Origin: an uncultured Gammaproteobacteria bacterium
GTDB taxonomy: Bacteria; Pseudomonadota; Gammaproteobacteria; Arenicellales; JAANXG01
Assembly: GCA_947259875.1 (NCBI GenBank)
Contig: CAMYNX010000007.1
Coordinates: 1 to 34,832, forward strand
Length of the DNA stretch: 34,832 nucleotides
Direction: 5' to 3'
Shown here: one piece after another, positions 1-7,673 of the stretch
Numbering within the stretch: position 1 is the stretch's first letter
How the letters are laid out: every line of letters starts with the position of its first letter
Notes under the pieces: model-generated
What the model was told of the DNA's origin: nothing
The model's database searches: none
The model's input: only the letters and a program-made list of their open reading frames with translations
Position numbers and translations under genes: made by a program

Positions 1-326
1 CCCTGTTACATGCGTTATGCGGCAAGCCGGTGGGAGGCCAAAACGAATCAACCATGAGCGCAGCCACAATCCAAGCATAAGGTGATATGGGCCGGGTATC
101 CGGGTATTAGGTATCGTATACCGAGCCATTGAGACGCATCTGATCCATGAGGCGGGTGTGACGCGCACAACGGTAAAGACCAGCGCCGTGACCGTGGTCC
201 AGCTTTTCGGCGCGGTGTGGTATTAAGGATATATCGGGAAAGCGGACCTTCAAAACGTAAGTTTTCTCGCGTGTCGAAGGTCGGGTTAAGGCCGGAAGGC
301 CGACGCCCACGATGTCGACAACATCG
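1..326. other. left edge, no recognisable gene
   Basis: Short reading frames occur on both strands (for example 107..310 minus), but none has family-like composition, a convincing ribosome binding site or a motif I recognise. A frame ending near base 81 on the plus strand could be the tail of a gene that starts outside the window. It is too short to judge. Confidence 0.5.
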
Positions 327-818
327 TTACGTTGCGAAGTTGCTCTTGGTTGCCTGCCACGCGTCGAGGTTCGCTCTCGCGCCGTTCTTCGCCGGGTTCA
401 TCGCCTCGTCGTGATTGTCCCGCTTGGCTGTCAGTTCGATGACGTATCCGTTCGGGTCGCGAAAGTAGACCGAGTCGATGAACTGGTGGTCGGCGATGCC
501 GCGCGTCTCGATTCCAGCCTGCTTGCCCTTGTCGAGCCAGCCCGCAAGGTCTTCGGGCGGCACTTCCAACGCGATGTGCAAGTCGAAGTCGTGCTGGTCC
601 TTGAACTCAAAGGGTAAGTCGAACGTCTCGAAGAACGCGAGGCACGACCCGTCGTCCATCGCATAGAACGAGTGCAGCGTGTGTGTGCTGCGACCGCTCT
701 TGGTCTCCTCGATCTCAAACGCGTTAACCAACGGCAACCCGAGGAATTCCTCGTAGAACTTGCGGGTCTGTTCCGAGTCGCGGCAACGATAGGCGTTGTG
801 GTGCAGCCCCTTGATCAT
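327..818 (-). CDS. VOC (glyoxalase/bleomycin resistance) family protein
   Basis: A single VOC-fold protein of 163 residues. The start chosen is the ATG at 818 (MIKGLHHNAYRC), not the ORF-track start at 1025, because family homology begins there and the ATG overlaps the GST stop codon as ATGA. Visible family features are the opening 'LHHNAYRC' strand with its metal-type His, 'DLHIALEV' in the second half, 'YFRDPNGYVIEL' near the C-terminus with the terminal metal-type Glu, and paired beta-alpha-beta modules. VOC enzymes include glyoxalase I, extradiol dioxygenases and thiol-transfer resistance proteins. Coupling to a GST suggests a glutathione-linked detoxification or dioxygenase-like reaction, but the substrate cannot be read from the sequence. 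The C-terminal 25 residues are a polar extension beyond the fold. Confidence 0.85.
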   Translation of the reverse strand: MIKGLHHNAYRCRDSEQTRKFYEEFLGLPLVNAFEIEETKSGRSTHTLHSFYAMDDGSCLAFFETFDLPFEFKDQHDFDLHIALEVPPEDLAGWLDKGKQAGIETRGIADHQFIDSVYFRDPNGYVIELTAKRDNHDEAMNPAKNGARANLDAWQATKSNFAT

Positions 819-1495
819 GCGCCAATGGCCTCGAACGGTTGGTCCTTGAGCTGGTCGACGAGCCCATAGAGCGCCTCGTTGACCTCGTTCCAACTCTTGA
901 GTTGCTTCATGTTGGCGATCCAGCGCGAGACGTTCGGATATACGGAGAAGTCGCAGCGCGTGATCTCGCCCAAAGTGATTAGGCACACCCCCAAGTAATC
1001 GGCGATCGTAATCTCGTCGCCGCACAGGTATTGCTGGTTGGGCCCGATCAAGTGCTTGTCCAGGACCTCGAGCCAGCCCTCGGCCCGCTCTTTACCCCAA
1101 GCAAGTGTCGCCTTCTGAACTTCATCGGTGGGGCGCTTGTGGTGTGGAAACAGCTGCGGGTAGTTCAGGCCGTAACCGAACTCGCGATAGAACTGCGTGT
1201 TGAACCAGTCCATGCGCTCGTTGACCCGCGCCCGCTTCTGCAGATCCTTCGGGTAGCTGGGTAAATCGAACTTGTCGGCGAGGTACTTGAGAATGGCCGA
1301 ACTTTCGGTGAGCCGAAAGTCACCGTCCTCGAGAACGGGAACCAGCTTGTTCGGGTTGATGGCAGCGTACTCGTCCTGGGTGTGCTCGCCGGTGAACAGG
1401 TCGACCAACTGCTCTTCGACGTCGAGGTTGTTCTCGGCGATCAACAAACGCACGGGACGACTGGTCATTGATACGGGGTGCATGTAGAGCTTCAC
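815..1495 (-). CDS. glutathione S-transferase family protein
   Basis: A 226-residue protein of normal GST length. The N-terminal thioredoxin-like domain (about residues 1-80) has the cis-Pro loop 'NKLVPVLEDG' and the glutathione gamma-Glu site 'LTESSAILKYLADKF'. The C-terminal all-alpha domain (about 90-210) carries 'DEITIADYLGVCLI', the conserved N-capping Asp motif. The start is a GTG preceded by AGGAGA at proper spacing. An in-frame ATG four codons later is less well placed. The stop overlaps the start of the VOC gene by four bases, so the two are almost certainly co-transcribed and translationally coupled. Likely role: cytosolic conjugation or isomerisation using glutathione. Class resembles theta/delta-type GSTs; the substrate is unknown. 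Confidence 0.9.
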   Translation of the reverse strand: MKLYMHPVSMTSRPVRLLIAENNLDVEEQLVDLFTGEHTQDEYAAINPNKLVPVLEDGDFRLTESSAILKYLADKFDLPSYPKDLQKRARVNERMDWFNTQFYREFGYGLNYPQLFPHHKRPTDEVQKATLAWGKERAEGWLEVLDKHLIGPNQQYLCGDEITIADYLGVCLITLGEITRCDFSVYPNVSRWIANMKQLKSWNEVNEALYGLVDQLKDQPFEAIGA

Positions 1496-1843
1496 GGTTG
1501 TTTCTCCTGTCTATCGGCAACGGCCGGCTCGGACGACTCCCGTATCGATGTGATCGCAGGAGTATTAGAAATAATAAACTGCGACCTGTATCTTAGGGAA
1601 TTAAAGTCGATCGCCACCGTTCAGCCGGTGGTAATCGAGCTCATCGAGGGCGGCCAGCCAGGCAATTATGAGCTACAACGCGCGCAGATTCAAAAAGTGG
1701 ACGTTGTCAACGCCGCCATAATCGGCCGGAAAACCGCGCAGCGGTTTGAAGGTTCAGCCAACTGCGGGAAACTTTGTCTGTGACAAACCGGGATTGAGAG
1801 AGTACTTATATATTCTAATGTTTCACCCTACGCGGCGCGCCAA
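1496..1843. other. intergenic stretch with one weak ORF
   Basis: This holds the GST ribosome binding site and promoter region on the minus strand. A plus-strand frame (track 1478..1783, or from a GTG at 1550) has fairly natural composition (for example 'ELKSIATVQPVVIELIEGG') but no ribosome binding site and no family I recognise. It could be a small or decayed gene. It is not called as a CDS. Confidence 0.3.
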
Positions 1844-3559
1844 TCAACCCCCGGCCTCCACCGGTGTGCGGCCGGGTTGAGAAGTCAGACTTTCTAAACG
1901 GAACACGGCATCAGCCCGTACCGATTTGTCCGCGTCACTGCGGGCAATCTTGGCCAAAATGACATCGTCGACAAGCCGCGCTACCGCAGCGCAGCGAACT
2001 CGAGCGTCTTCGTCCCACTGCGCGCGGTTTGCCAGCAGCGTTTGATCGGTCAGCTTCTGGACCGCTACACGGCGCACGCCCCAGTCTTCGTCATTTTTTG
2101 CACGGTTGGCAAGGACCGTCTGATCGTCGAGCATCTTGAGGGCAGCCTTTCGCACCTGCCACGTCTTATCCCACTTGGCCCGGTTTACCAGCGTCACACG
2201 ATCGTCGATGCGCCCAACCGCCACCGCACGGACCTGCCAGTTGTCATCATTTTTGGCGTGCTCGCATAACTCTTCTGTATTCTTGATACGCTCGACGGCT
2301 GCGCGCCGGACACGCCAGTCTCCGTCAATACGGGCAATTGCACATAGCAGTTCTTGATTATCGATCTTACAAACTGCAGCTTTGCGCACTTGTGGATCAG
2401 CGTCACCCGTTGCGATGGAGGCCATGTGAGTCCTATCTTTCAGCTTGCGCACGGCGATGGCGCGTGCGTCTCCGTGCCGGCCGTTCTCGGCGATGTCGGT
2501 AAGCATCCCACGATTACGCACTCTGTGGGCGGCAGAGCACCGGACCAGCGGGTCCGCATCGGTCTTCGCGACCTCGGTAAGCACTCCGCGGTCGTGGATA
2601 CGGCGGATCGCGGCCAACCGGGTGTCGTCATGCGCGCTCTCGGTCGCGAGCCGGATCAGCGTCGCCTGTTGCTCGATCCGGCTAGTAGCCGTCAGGCGCA
2701 ATTCGGACTCTGAGTCGTTTGCCGCCACCTCGAACAAAGCCTGCTCGTCCGCGAGCCGCACGACCGCCGCATGCCGAATCTCGGTGTCCGTGTTTGTCGC
2801 TGCAACCGTCGCCAGTGAGGATTGATCGTGCAGCTTCGCGGCTGCGCGCCGCCGCACATCGATCGAGCTGTTATGGCGCACGATATCGATCAGGAAATTA
2901 TCATCTCGCAGTCTCTTTACCGCCGTCCGGCAGACGATCTCGTCGGTTGCCGAGCCAGCGATTTCGAGCAATATCCGCTGGTCGGAAATCTTCTTGACCG
3001 CCGCCTTGGCCACGCTCCGATCGCCGGCGCCGATGGCAACATCCTTGAGCAAGTCCTGGTCCTTGATGACGGCAACGGCCTGCTGGGCTACAGCTCGAAG
3101 GCCCGCGCCGCGGGCAACATCGGCGAGCAGGGTCGTCGCCCCAAGGCGGCGGACCGCGGTTTTTCCTAAACCGATATCACCAGTGGTCAAGGCGATTCCA
3201 ACAAGACATTCAGGGCTTTCCATGCGCTTGACCGCGCGCTGGCGCACACCTGGGTCGGAGTCGGAATTGGCGATGCGCACCAGCATTTCGTCGTCGTTCA
3301 ATCGATCTATCGCGGCTTTCCTGACCGCTGCGAGGGCGGCCGAACCCGCGATGCGGGCGAGAGATTCCTGGTCGACGACGTCCGCAAGCGTGCTAAGCGC
3401 ACGCTTTGCGTCGCGCTCCGCGGCCAAGGCATCTGCGGGCGTGGGTTCACTAGCGTTCGCCGGAGAGACAGGGACAGCAGACTCCTGCTCGGTGGCCGCT
3501 GGCGTTTGCGCAACATCCGCGACGCGTCGCCGCCCCTTCAACCAGTCTCGGATTCCCAT
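1844..3559 (-). CDS. protein of 19 tandem 26-residue HEAT-like repeats
   Basis: A 571-residue cytosolic protein with no signal peptide. The ATG at 3559 is preceded by GAGG seven bases upstream. Residues 1-62 are a basic start (MGIRDWLKGRRR) followed by an Ala/Pro/Glu-rich linker. Residues 63-556 split, with no gap or insertion by my hand count, into 19 units of 26 residues with pattern D(Q/D)xxLxxIAxxDxDxxVRxxAVxRL. A 15-residue tail follows. Each unit is two short helices, as in HEAT/armadillo-type solenoids and the repeat region of some gammaproteobacterial DUF349 proteins. The later units become richer in Trp and charge ('DDNWQVRAVAV'). No catalytic domain is present, so a scaffold or binding role is inferred. 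It is transcribed alone as far as I can see. 26 residues is shorter than classic HEAT units and close to the LRV family. Confidence 0.85.
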   Translation of the reverse strand: MGIRDWLKGRRRVADVAQTPAATEQESAVPVSPANASEPTPADALAAERDAKRALSTLADVVDQESLARIAGSAALAAVRKAAIDRLNDDEMLVRIANSDSDPGVRQRAVKRMESPECLVGIALTTGDIGLGKTAVRRLGATTLLADVARGAGLRAVAQQAVAVIKDQDLLKDVAIGAGDRSVAKAAVKKISDQRILLEIAGSATDEIVCRTAVKRLRDDNFLIDIVRHNSSIDVRRRAAAKLHDQSSLATVAATNTDTEIRHAAVVRLADEQALFEVAANDSESELRLTATSRIEQQATLIRLATESAHDDTRLAAIRRIHDRGVLTEVAKTDADPLVRCSAAHRVRNRGMLTDIAENGRHGDARAIAVRKLKDRTHMASIATGDADPQVRKAAVCKIDNQELLCAIARIDGDWRVRRAAVERIKNTEELCEHAKNDDNWQVRAVAVGRIDDRVTLVNRAKWDKTWQVRKAALKMLDDQTVLANRAKNDEDWGVRRVAVQKLTDQTLLANRAQWDEDARVRCAAVARLVDDVILAKIARSDADKSVRADAVFRLESLTSQPGRTPVEAGG

Positions 3560-3910
3560 GCGTCTGCCTCAAATAGAGAGTCGCTGACGGTTCCATTTTA
3601 AGCAAATGACACCCGGTTAAGATAGAGAGATAAAGAGGACATAACCCCATCGAGGAACAACATGTGGCAGTGGACAACGAGGCGCCATAGAAGCAAATTC
3701 TTCTCCTTTGGACGTCCGCGTGTCTTCCAGACACACCCTTTCGTCCCCTCAAGCTGGCCGTTCGTACGTAATATCCTAAACTTAATGGAGGTATTCGTTG
3801 TGGCCGAGCCGCTTGTCCTCGATGGCACCCGTCGAGAGAAGTTTGTTTCCGCGAGGGCTTACCGTCCCCGCAGGCTACGCGATGTACTAAATCGGTGAGG
3901 AGTGCACATC
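3560..3910. other. intergenic region between divergent genes
   Basis: This separates the minus-strand repeat protein from the plus-strand hemerythrin. ORFs 3598..3828 (minus) and 3662..3898 (plus) are mutual shadows with no family signature. The GAGGAG ribosome binding site of the hemerythrin lies at 3897..3902. No operator or terminator was recognised. Confidence 0.45.
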
Positions 3911-4318
3911 ATGTTTACCGAATGGAAACCCGAGTTCTCAGTTGGCGAGCCGATCTTAGACGCAGACCACCGCCACCTTATCGAACTCCTGAATCGTCTT
4001 TCCGACCACGTTGGACCGAGTTGTTCCAAAGCCACTATCATCGATAATCTCGTGCAGTTATACAGTAGTGCCAACGAGCACTTTGCGCGCGAGGAGACGA
4101 TAATGCAGGCGCATGGTTATAGCAACGAGTATATAAAACATTACGCCGACCATCAAAGACTGCTTAATGAGGTCATCCTCATGATATACGAGCACCAATA
4201 CGGGTCGGCGAACGATAACGGCGCAAGTACTGAGTGGATACATAACTGGTTTCACGAACACCATACAACCCATGACGCGCGTCTCCAACTGTCGATTCAG
4301 GAAGCGCATGGCACGTAG
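3911..4318 (+). CDS. bacteriohemerythrin
   Basis: A 135-residue single-domain protein that binds O2 at a non-haem di-iron centre in a four-helix bundle. All seven expected ligands are visible: His20 (DADHRH), His57 and Glu61 (HFARE), His77 and His81 (HYADH), His107 and Asp112 (the WFHEH...HD region). The conserved Trp before the last His is also present. I start at the ATG at 3911 because GAGGAG (3897..3902) sits eight bases upstream. The GTG at 3902 used by the ORF track overlaps that site. No signal peptide or fused sensory domain is present, so it is a soluble oxygen carrier, buffer or sensor. The downstream neighbours on the same strand are redox-repair genes, but a promoter and about 500 bases separate them. 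Confidence 0.92.
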   Translation: MFTEWKPEFSVGEPILDADHRHLIELLNRLSDHVGPSCSKATIIDNLVQLYSSANEHFAREETIMQAHGYSNEYIKHYADHQRLLNEVILMIYEHQYGSANDNGASTEWIHNWFHEHHTTHDARLQLSIQEAHGT

Positions 4319-4403
4319 TATCCCGATTGTCCTGGGCGTAATGGGGACTGCGTAACGGAGGGCAGGTTTTTACATCGGAAGATTAATCCGATACACAACA
4401 ACG

Positions 4404-4520
4404 ACGTTGACGATTGACGGATCACACGGAGAGGGTGGCGGGCAGATCCTCAGGACATCACTCAGCCCGTTGATGTGCCGGCACCGACCGGTTCCGTATC
4501 ATCAACATCCGTGCGGCACG
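4404..4520 (+). pseudogene. decayed 5' fragment of rtcA
   Basis: About 117 bases match the first 116 bases of the intact rtcA at 30165..30280, with roughly 11 mismatches and one inserted base. The start codon has become ACG (ATG in the intact copy). The reading frame begins 'LTIDGSHGEGGGQILRTS' as in RtcA and is thrown out of frame by the extra base near 4490. Similarity stops at about 4520, exactly where a short TACTGTCCCC repeat begins. Upstream flanks of the two copies do not match. This is a non-functional relic of a duplication or rearrangement. The ORF-track entry 4407..4664 starting at TTG is this relic running into unrelated pyrimidine-rich DNA. Confidence 0.88.
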
Positions 4521-4548
4521 GACAATCAATTAAGGGTACTGTCCCCTT
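4521..4548 (+). repeat. short TACTGTCCC-type dispersed repeat, partial copy
   Basis: The stretch AATCAATTAAGGGTACTGTCCCC resembles the core of the longer repeats at 9716..9786 and 26001..26070. The GGGTAC/GTCCC arms can pair imperfectly. It lies exactly at the end of rtcA homology. The form recalls REP-like elements mobilised by Y1 (RAYT) transposases, but no such gene is in the window. Confidence 0.55.
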
Positions 4549-4571
4549 TTCTCTCTTCTTTTTCTCCCTTT
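4542..4571 (+). other. 30-base polypyrimidine tract
   Basis: Thirty consecutive C/T bases, followed by a further C/T-rich stretch to about 4606. It lies in the non-coding gap between the rtcA relic and the Met-rich gene. No function can be assigned. It could be slippage-derived low-complexity DNA. Confidence 0.6.
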
Positions 4572-4830
4572 GCCTCTTTTCTAGACCCCATTTTCTTTAC
4601 GCGATTCCCAATCCATTATTTCTCCCTGTTATACATTTGTAATCTTTGTGTGATCAACACGTGATCCGCATCGGCTTGAATCTCTACCTGCAACTCGAAC
4701 GTGAACGCTCGAGTGCGTTGGGATTGCCAGTTTCAAGATTCAGATTATTCAGTCGATAGAACTGGTTCCAGCCAAAACAGTCTCCCGGATCGAACGCCGG
4801 GGTTAATGAAAATTTTCGGAGGACATATAG

Positions 4831-5226
4831 ATGTCAAAACAATTGTCAGTGCTAACGAATGTGGGTGTGCTGCTCGGCGCAATGGTGCTAGGTATTTCCG
4901 TTGCTATGGCCGACACCACAAAGTCGGGTTCCAGCATGCCAATGGGAGAAAAGATGGGGATGGAAAAAAAGGCCGGTATGACAGAGGAAAAAATGGAGAT
5001 GAAGGATAAGATGGCGATGGAGAAAAAGACCGATATGAAAGAGGAAAAAATGGAGATGAAGAATAAGATGGGTATGGAAAAAAAGGCCGGTATGACAGAG
5101 GAAAAAATGGAGATGAAGGATAAGATGGGTATGCAGAAAACCGAGTCAATGACAGAGAAAGGGCACATGAAAATGGACCAGGACAAGATGACGGGAACTA
5201 TGCCAATGAAGGACATGAAGCGTTAG
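4831..5226 (+). CDS. secreted methionine-rich repeat protein
   Basis: A 131-residue protein with a clear Sec signal peptide (hydrophobic stretch 11-24, likely cleavage AMA|DT after residue 27). The mature chain of 104 residues has 26 methionines by my count, is otherwise mostly Lys, Glu, Asp and Gly, and has no Cys, Trp, Tyr or Phe. Residues 43-99 are three tandem 19-residue units built on 'GMEKKAGMTEEKMEMKDKM'. GGAGGA lies seven bases before the ATG. The composition fits either a periplasmic metal (Cu/Ag) chelator or a sacrificial methionine oxidant sink like MrpX, the Met-rich periplasmic peptide of hypochlorite-resistant bacteria. The following genes (two-component system, DUF1223, MsrA-MsrB) favour the second, but that is inference. 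No homologue name is assigned. Confidence 0.85.
   Translation: MSKQLSVLTNVGVLLGAMVLGISVAMADTTKSGSSMPMGEKMGMEKKAGMTEEKMEMKDKMAMEKKTDMKEEKMEMKNKMGMEKKAGMTEEKMEMKDKMGMQKTESMTEKGHMKMDQDKMTGTMPMKDMKR
4957..5127 (+). repeat. three tandem 57-bp coding repeats
   Basis: Units 4957..5013, 5014..5070 and 5071..5127 encode 19 residues each. Units 1 and 3 differ at a single base (ggg versus ggt in the first codon). Unit 2 differs at several positions. The pattern suggests recent duplication or conversion within the gene. Confidence 0.9.
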
Positions 5227-5258
5227 TCGCGGACTTCGTGTTATAGCCACTCATCCGA

Positions 5259-5299
5259 CTACCCCTCCAGGCGTATGCGGGAGGGGTAGATCTCATTTT
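5259..5299 (+). terminator. stem-loop after the Met-rich gene
   Basis: A perfect 10-bp stem, CTACCCCTCC (5259..5268) with GGAGGGGTAG (5280..5289), closes an 11-base loop and is followed by atctcatttt. It is GC-rich with a modest T tract. It probably terminates or attenuates transcription of the Met-rich gene before the response regulator. Confidence 0.65.
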
Positions 5300-5359
5300 C
5301 AACGGCAACGGGGTTCGCTATGTACTAAGGTACTTGCGACGGCATAATATGACCTAGCC

Positions 5360-6064
5360 ATGACACGCAACGTCCTGATCATTGAAGACGACCCCGATAT
5401 CTCACGCTTGATCAAGATTAACCTGCAGGATCTCGATTGCGCATCGGTGATCGCAGGGGACGGACGTGAAGGCCTTGACGTCTTTAAGCATGAGCACTTT
5501 GATCTGGTGGTATTGGACCTGATGTTGCCGGGGATGGATGGGTTGTCGGTCTGTCGTGAGATGCGAAAGGGTGGGGCTTATGTCCCGATTTTGATGCTCA
5601 CCGCCAAGTCTACCGAGTTAGACCGTGTGGTCGGGTTAGAGATGGGGGCGGATGATTATCTGACAAAACCATTCAGCATCCCCGAGTTAATGGCGCGGAT
5701 CAAAGCGTTATTTCGACGAGTGGATGCCCTTAGCCACAAAACCCCGGAGAAGGAAGCGGAGAAACAGTTAATCGAACATGTCGGCATGAGGATAGATGTC
5801 GAGCGGCGCCAGGTTTCGATCGATGACCTATCAGTGGAGCTGACTGCTCGCGAGTTTGACTTACTGGTTCACTTTGCGCGCCACCCAGGACGGGTGTTCA
5901 GTCGGGTTCAGCTGCTCGACGCTGTATGGGGTTACAGCCACGAAGGCTACGAGCACACGGTCAACACTCACATCAATCGGCTGCGGGCAAAGATTGAAGA
6001 AGATCCATCAAAACCTCGCCACATTCAGACGGTGTGGGGTGTCGGCTACAAATTTGCAGAGTGA
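5360..6064 (+). CDS. OmpR/PhoB-family response regulator
   Basis: 234 residues. The receiver domain (about 3-120) has acidic residues Asp10/Asp11, phospho-acceptor Asp53 (VVLDLMLPGMDG), switch Thr81 (LMLTAKS) and Lys103 (LTKPF). The C-terminal winged helix (about 140-232) has 'LTAREFDLLVHFARHPGRVFSR' split over helix 1-2, and the recognition region 'HINRLRAKIEEDP' followed by 'IQTVWGVGYKF'. It should bind direct repeats of 11-bp period after phosphorylation by the next gene's product. The start at ATG 5360 begins the canonical 'NVLIIEDD' strand. No Shine-Dalgarno is evident, and TAATAT lies only nine bases upstream, so a very short leader is possible. The kinase gene follows after three bases. 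Confidence 0.95.
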   Translation: MTRNVLIIEDDPDISRLIKINLQDLDCASVIAGDGREGLDVFKHEHFDLVVLDLMLPGMDGLSVCREMRKGGAYVPILMLTAKSTELDRVVGLEMGADDYLTKPFSIPELMARIKALFRRVDALSHKTPEKEAEKQLIEHVGMRIDVERRQVSIDDLSVELTAREFDLLVHFARHPGRVFSRVQLLDAVWGYSHEGYEHTVNTHINRLRAKIEEDPSKPRHIQTVWGVGYKFAE

Positions 6065-6067
6065 GCA

Positions 6068-7540
6068 GTGCTCAATACCCTATACGCAAAATTGTCTTTG
6101 GGCCTGGTCATACTGTTGATCGTGATCGGGCTGCTTTACGCCTCTATCAGTAGCACCATCACGCGCAATTACCTGCAAGAAGTCAACCAGCAGTTCAACC
6201 GTAACCTTGCGCGTGATTTAGTGGCCGATCGCAATCTGGTAGCGGAGGGACGCATCGACCAACAGGCCTTGGCGGAAACCTTTCGCCAATACATGGTGAT
6301 CAATCCCAGCATTGAAATTTATTTGATCGATCTTGAGGGCAGCATCCTCTCTTACTCTGCCGACCCCGGAAAGGTTAAGCGAAAACGGGTATCGTTAGCA
6401 CCAATCAAATCGTTTTTAGCGATGGACGAGCGCTACCCACTGCTGGGTGATGACCCACGCAGCCACGATGGGAAAAAAGCATTTTCGGTTACCCCGGTAC
6501 CCAATCAACAGCGGCCTGAGGGTTATCTTTACGTAGTGTTGCGGGGCGAACAGGTTGATCGGGTGGAGCAGATGATACGCGAGAGCTACTTCCTACGCAT
6601 GAGTGGGTGGGCGGTCGCGGCGAGCCTCGGCTTCGGTCTGGTGGTAGGGCTGGTGGCGTTTCGTCTATTGACTCGACGGCTGCAGCGTCTATCGGCGCTA
6701 ATGGAGGAGTTCGAGCACAGCAAGTTTGACTCCGAGCGCACCTACGGCGTCGATGACGGCCGCTCGGCTGACGAGGTGGATCGGCTCGGCATCACCTTCG
6801 ACCGCATGGCCCACCGAATCCGCGAGCAAATCGAGCAACTACGGGAACAAGATGCGCTGCGCCGTCAACTGGTTGCCCAGGTGTCCCATGATCTGCGTAC
6901 CCCCCTCGCCTCAATTCAGGGTTATCTCGAGACCCTACAGATTAAGGGGCAAGAACTGGCCGAGGAGCAACGCGCGGATTTTCTCAGCACGGCTCTCAAA
7001 CAGGGGCAGCGGCTCAGCCGTATGGTTGAGGAGTTGTTTGAGCTGGCCAGCCTAGATGCGCGCGAGAAAGCGCCGGTGTTGGAGCCTTTTAACCCGGCCG
7101 AGTTGGTGCAGGATGTGGTGCAGAAATATCGGTTGCGGGCGGAACAAAGAGAGATTGCCCTGGAGTTGGTTACTGCGGCTGATTTACCCTTTGCGCAAGG
7201 GGATATCGGTATGACCGAACGGGTTCTAGATAATCTCTTGGACAACGCCTTCGCCCATACGCCCGATGGTGGTCGCATCGTCGTCAAACTCAACGTGGAT
7301 GAGAGGAGGCTCTCGGTGGCCGTGACAGACAGTGGGAAGGGTATCGCCAAAGACGATCTGCTCGCAGTGTTCGAACCTTTCTTTCGCGCCGATGCAGCAC
7401 CTGCCGACGGATCTCATGCCGGACTCGGTCTGGCGATAGCCAAACGCATCATGACATTGCAACACGGTGTAATTTTTGCTGCGAACGCCCCGCGGGACGG
7501 TGCTACCTTTACCTTTGAGCTGCCCTTGGCTCCTACCTGA
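6068..7540 (+). CDS. membrane sensor histidine kinase, HAMP type
   Basis: 490 residues, GTG start three bases after the regulator's stop. TM1 is at about 8-28, followed by a periplasmic domain of about 150 residues with no recognised fold, TM2 at about 180-200 and HAMP at about 200-255. The HisKA domain has phospho-acceptor His274 (VSHDLRTPLAS). The HATPase has N-box Asn389/Asn393 (NLLDNAFAH), a G1 box DSGKGI (421-426) and GLGLAI (452-457). It phosphorylates the preceding OmpR-type regulator. The stimulus is unknown. Position directly before periplasmic thiol and methionine-sulfoxide enzymes suggests sensing of envelope oxidative stress, as HprS does in E. coli. That is an analogy, not a homology claim. 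Confidence 0.95.
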   Translation: MLNTLYAKLSLGLVILLIVIGLLYASISSTITRNYLQEVNQQFNRNLARDLVADRNLVAEGRIDQQALAETFRQYMVINPSIEIYLIDLEGSILSYSADPGKVKRKRVSLAPIKSFLAMDERYPLLGDDPRSHDGKKAFSVTPVPNQQRPEGYLYVVLRGEQVDRVEQMIRESYFLRMSGWAVAASLGFGLVVGLVAFRLLTRRLQRLSALMEEFEHSKFDSERTYGVDDGRSADEVDRLGITFDRMAHRIREQIEQLREQDALRRQLVAQVSHDLRTPLASIQGYLETLQIKGQELAEEQRADFLSTALKQGQRLSRMVEELFELASLDAREKAPVLEPFNPAELVQDVVQKYRLRAEQREIALELVTAADLPFAQGDIGMTERVLDNLLDNAFAHTPDGGRIVVKLNVDERRLSVAVTDSGKGIAKDDLLAVFEPFFRADAAPADGSHAGLGLAIAKRIMTLQHGVIFAANAPRDGATFTFELPLAPT

Positions 7541-7579
7541 TATCCGCGGACTTAGCTCAATCCGGCTTCTGTTAGCAAA

Positions 7580-7624
7580 TTGTGAATATTTTGTGACGTC
7601 GCTGTAATTACTCTGCCCGATACT
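7580..7624 (+). promoter_or_regulatory. candidate OmpR-type operator with 11-bp phased half-sites and -10
   Basis: TTGTGA at 7580..7585 and TTGTGA at 7591..7596 are exact copies 11 bases apart. A weaker CTGTAA follows at 7602..7607, again 11 bases on. Eleven bases after it lies GATACT (7619..7624), a plausible -10. This spacing is typical of activator sites of OmpR/PhoB winged-helix regulators, and the regulator gene is immediately upstream. The likely controlled genes are DUF1223 and msrAB. Confidence 0.6.
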
Positions 7625-7673
7625 TGTTATTTCAGGCACAAAGTTCGTGCACATGCATTGCGAGGCAATGACA

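Noticed and set aside
11-20. GTTATGC heptamer at the left edge, like an attC core
   Set aside because: Only one core is in view; the rest of any site would be off the window and no cassette gene abuts it.
1478-1783. 101-residue plus ORF
   Set aside because: Its start lies inside the GST gene on the opposite strand and no ribosome binding site is found. Noted only within the intergenic entry.
4803-5216. Minus-strand ORF rich in Phe/Ile/Ser/Pro, looking like a membrane protein
   Set aside because: Mirror of the Met-rich repeats; complement of ATG/AAG codons gives hydrophobic-looking sequence. The plus frame has a ribosome binding site and signal peptide.
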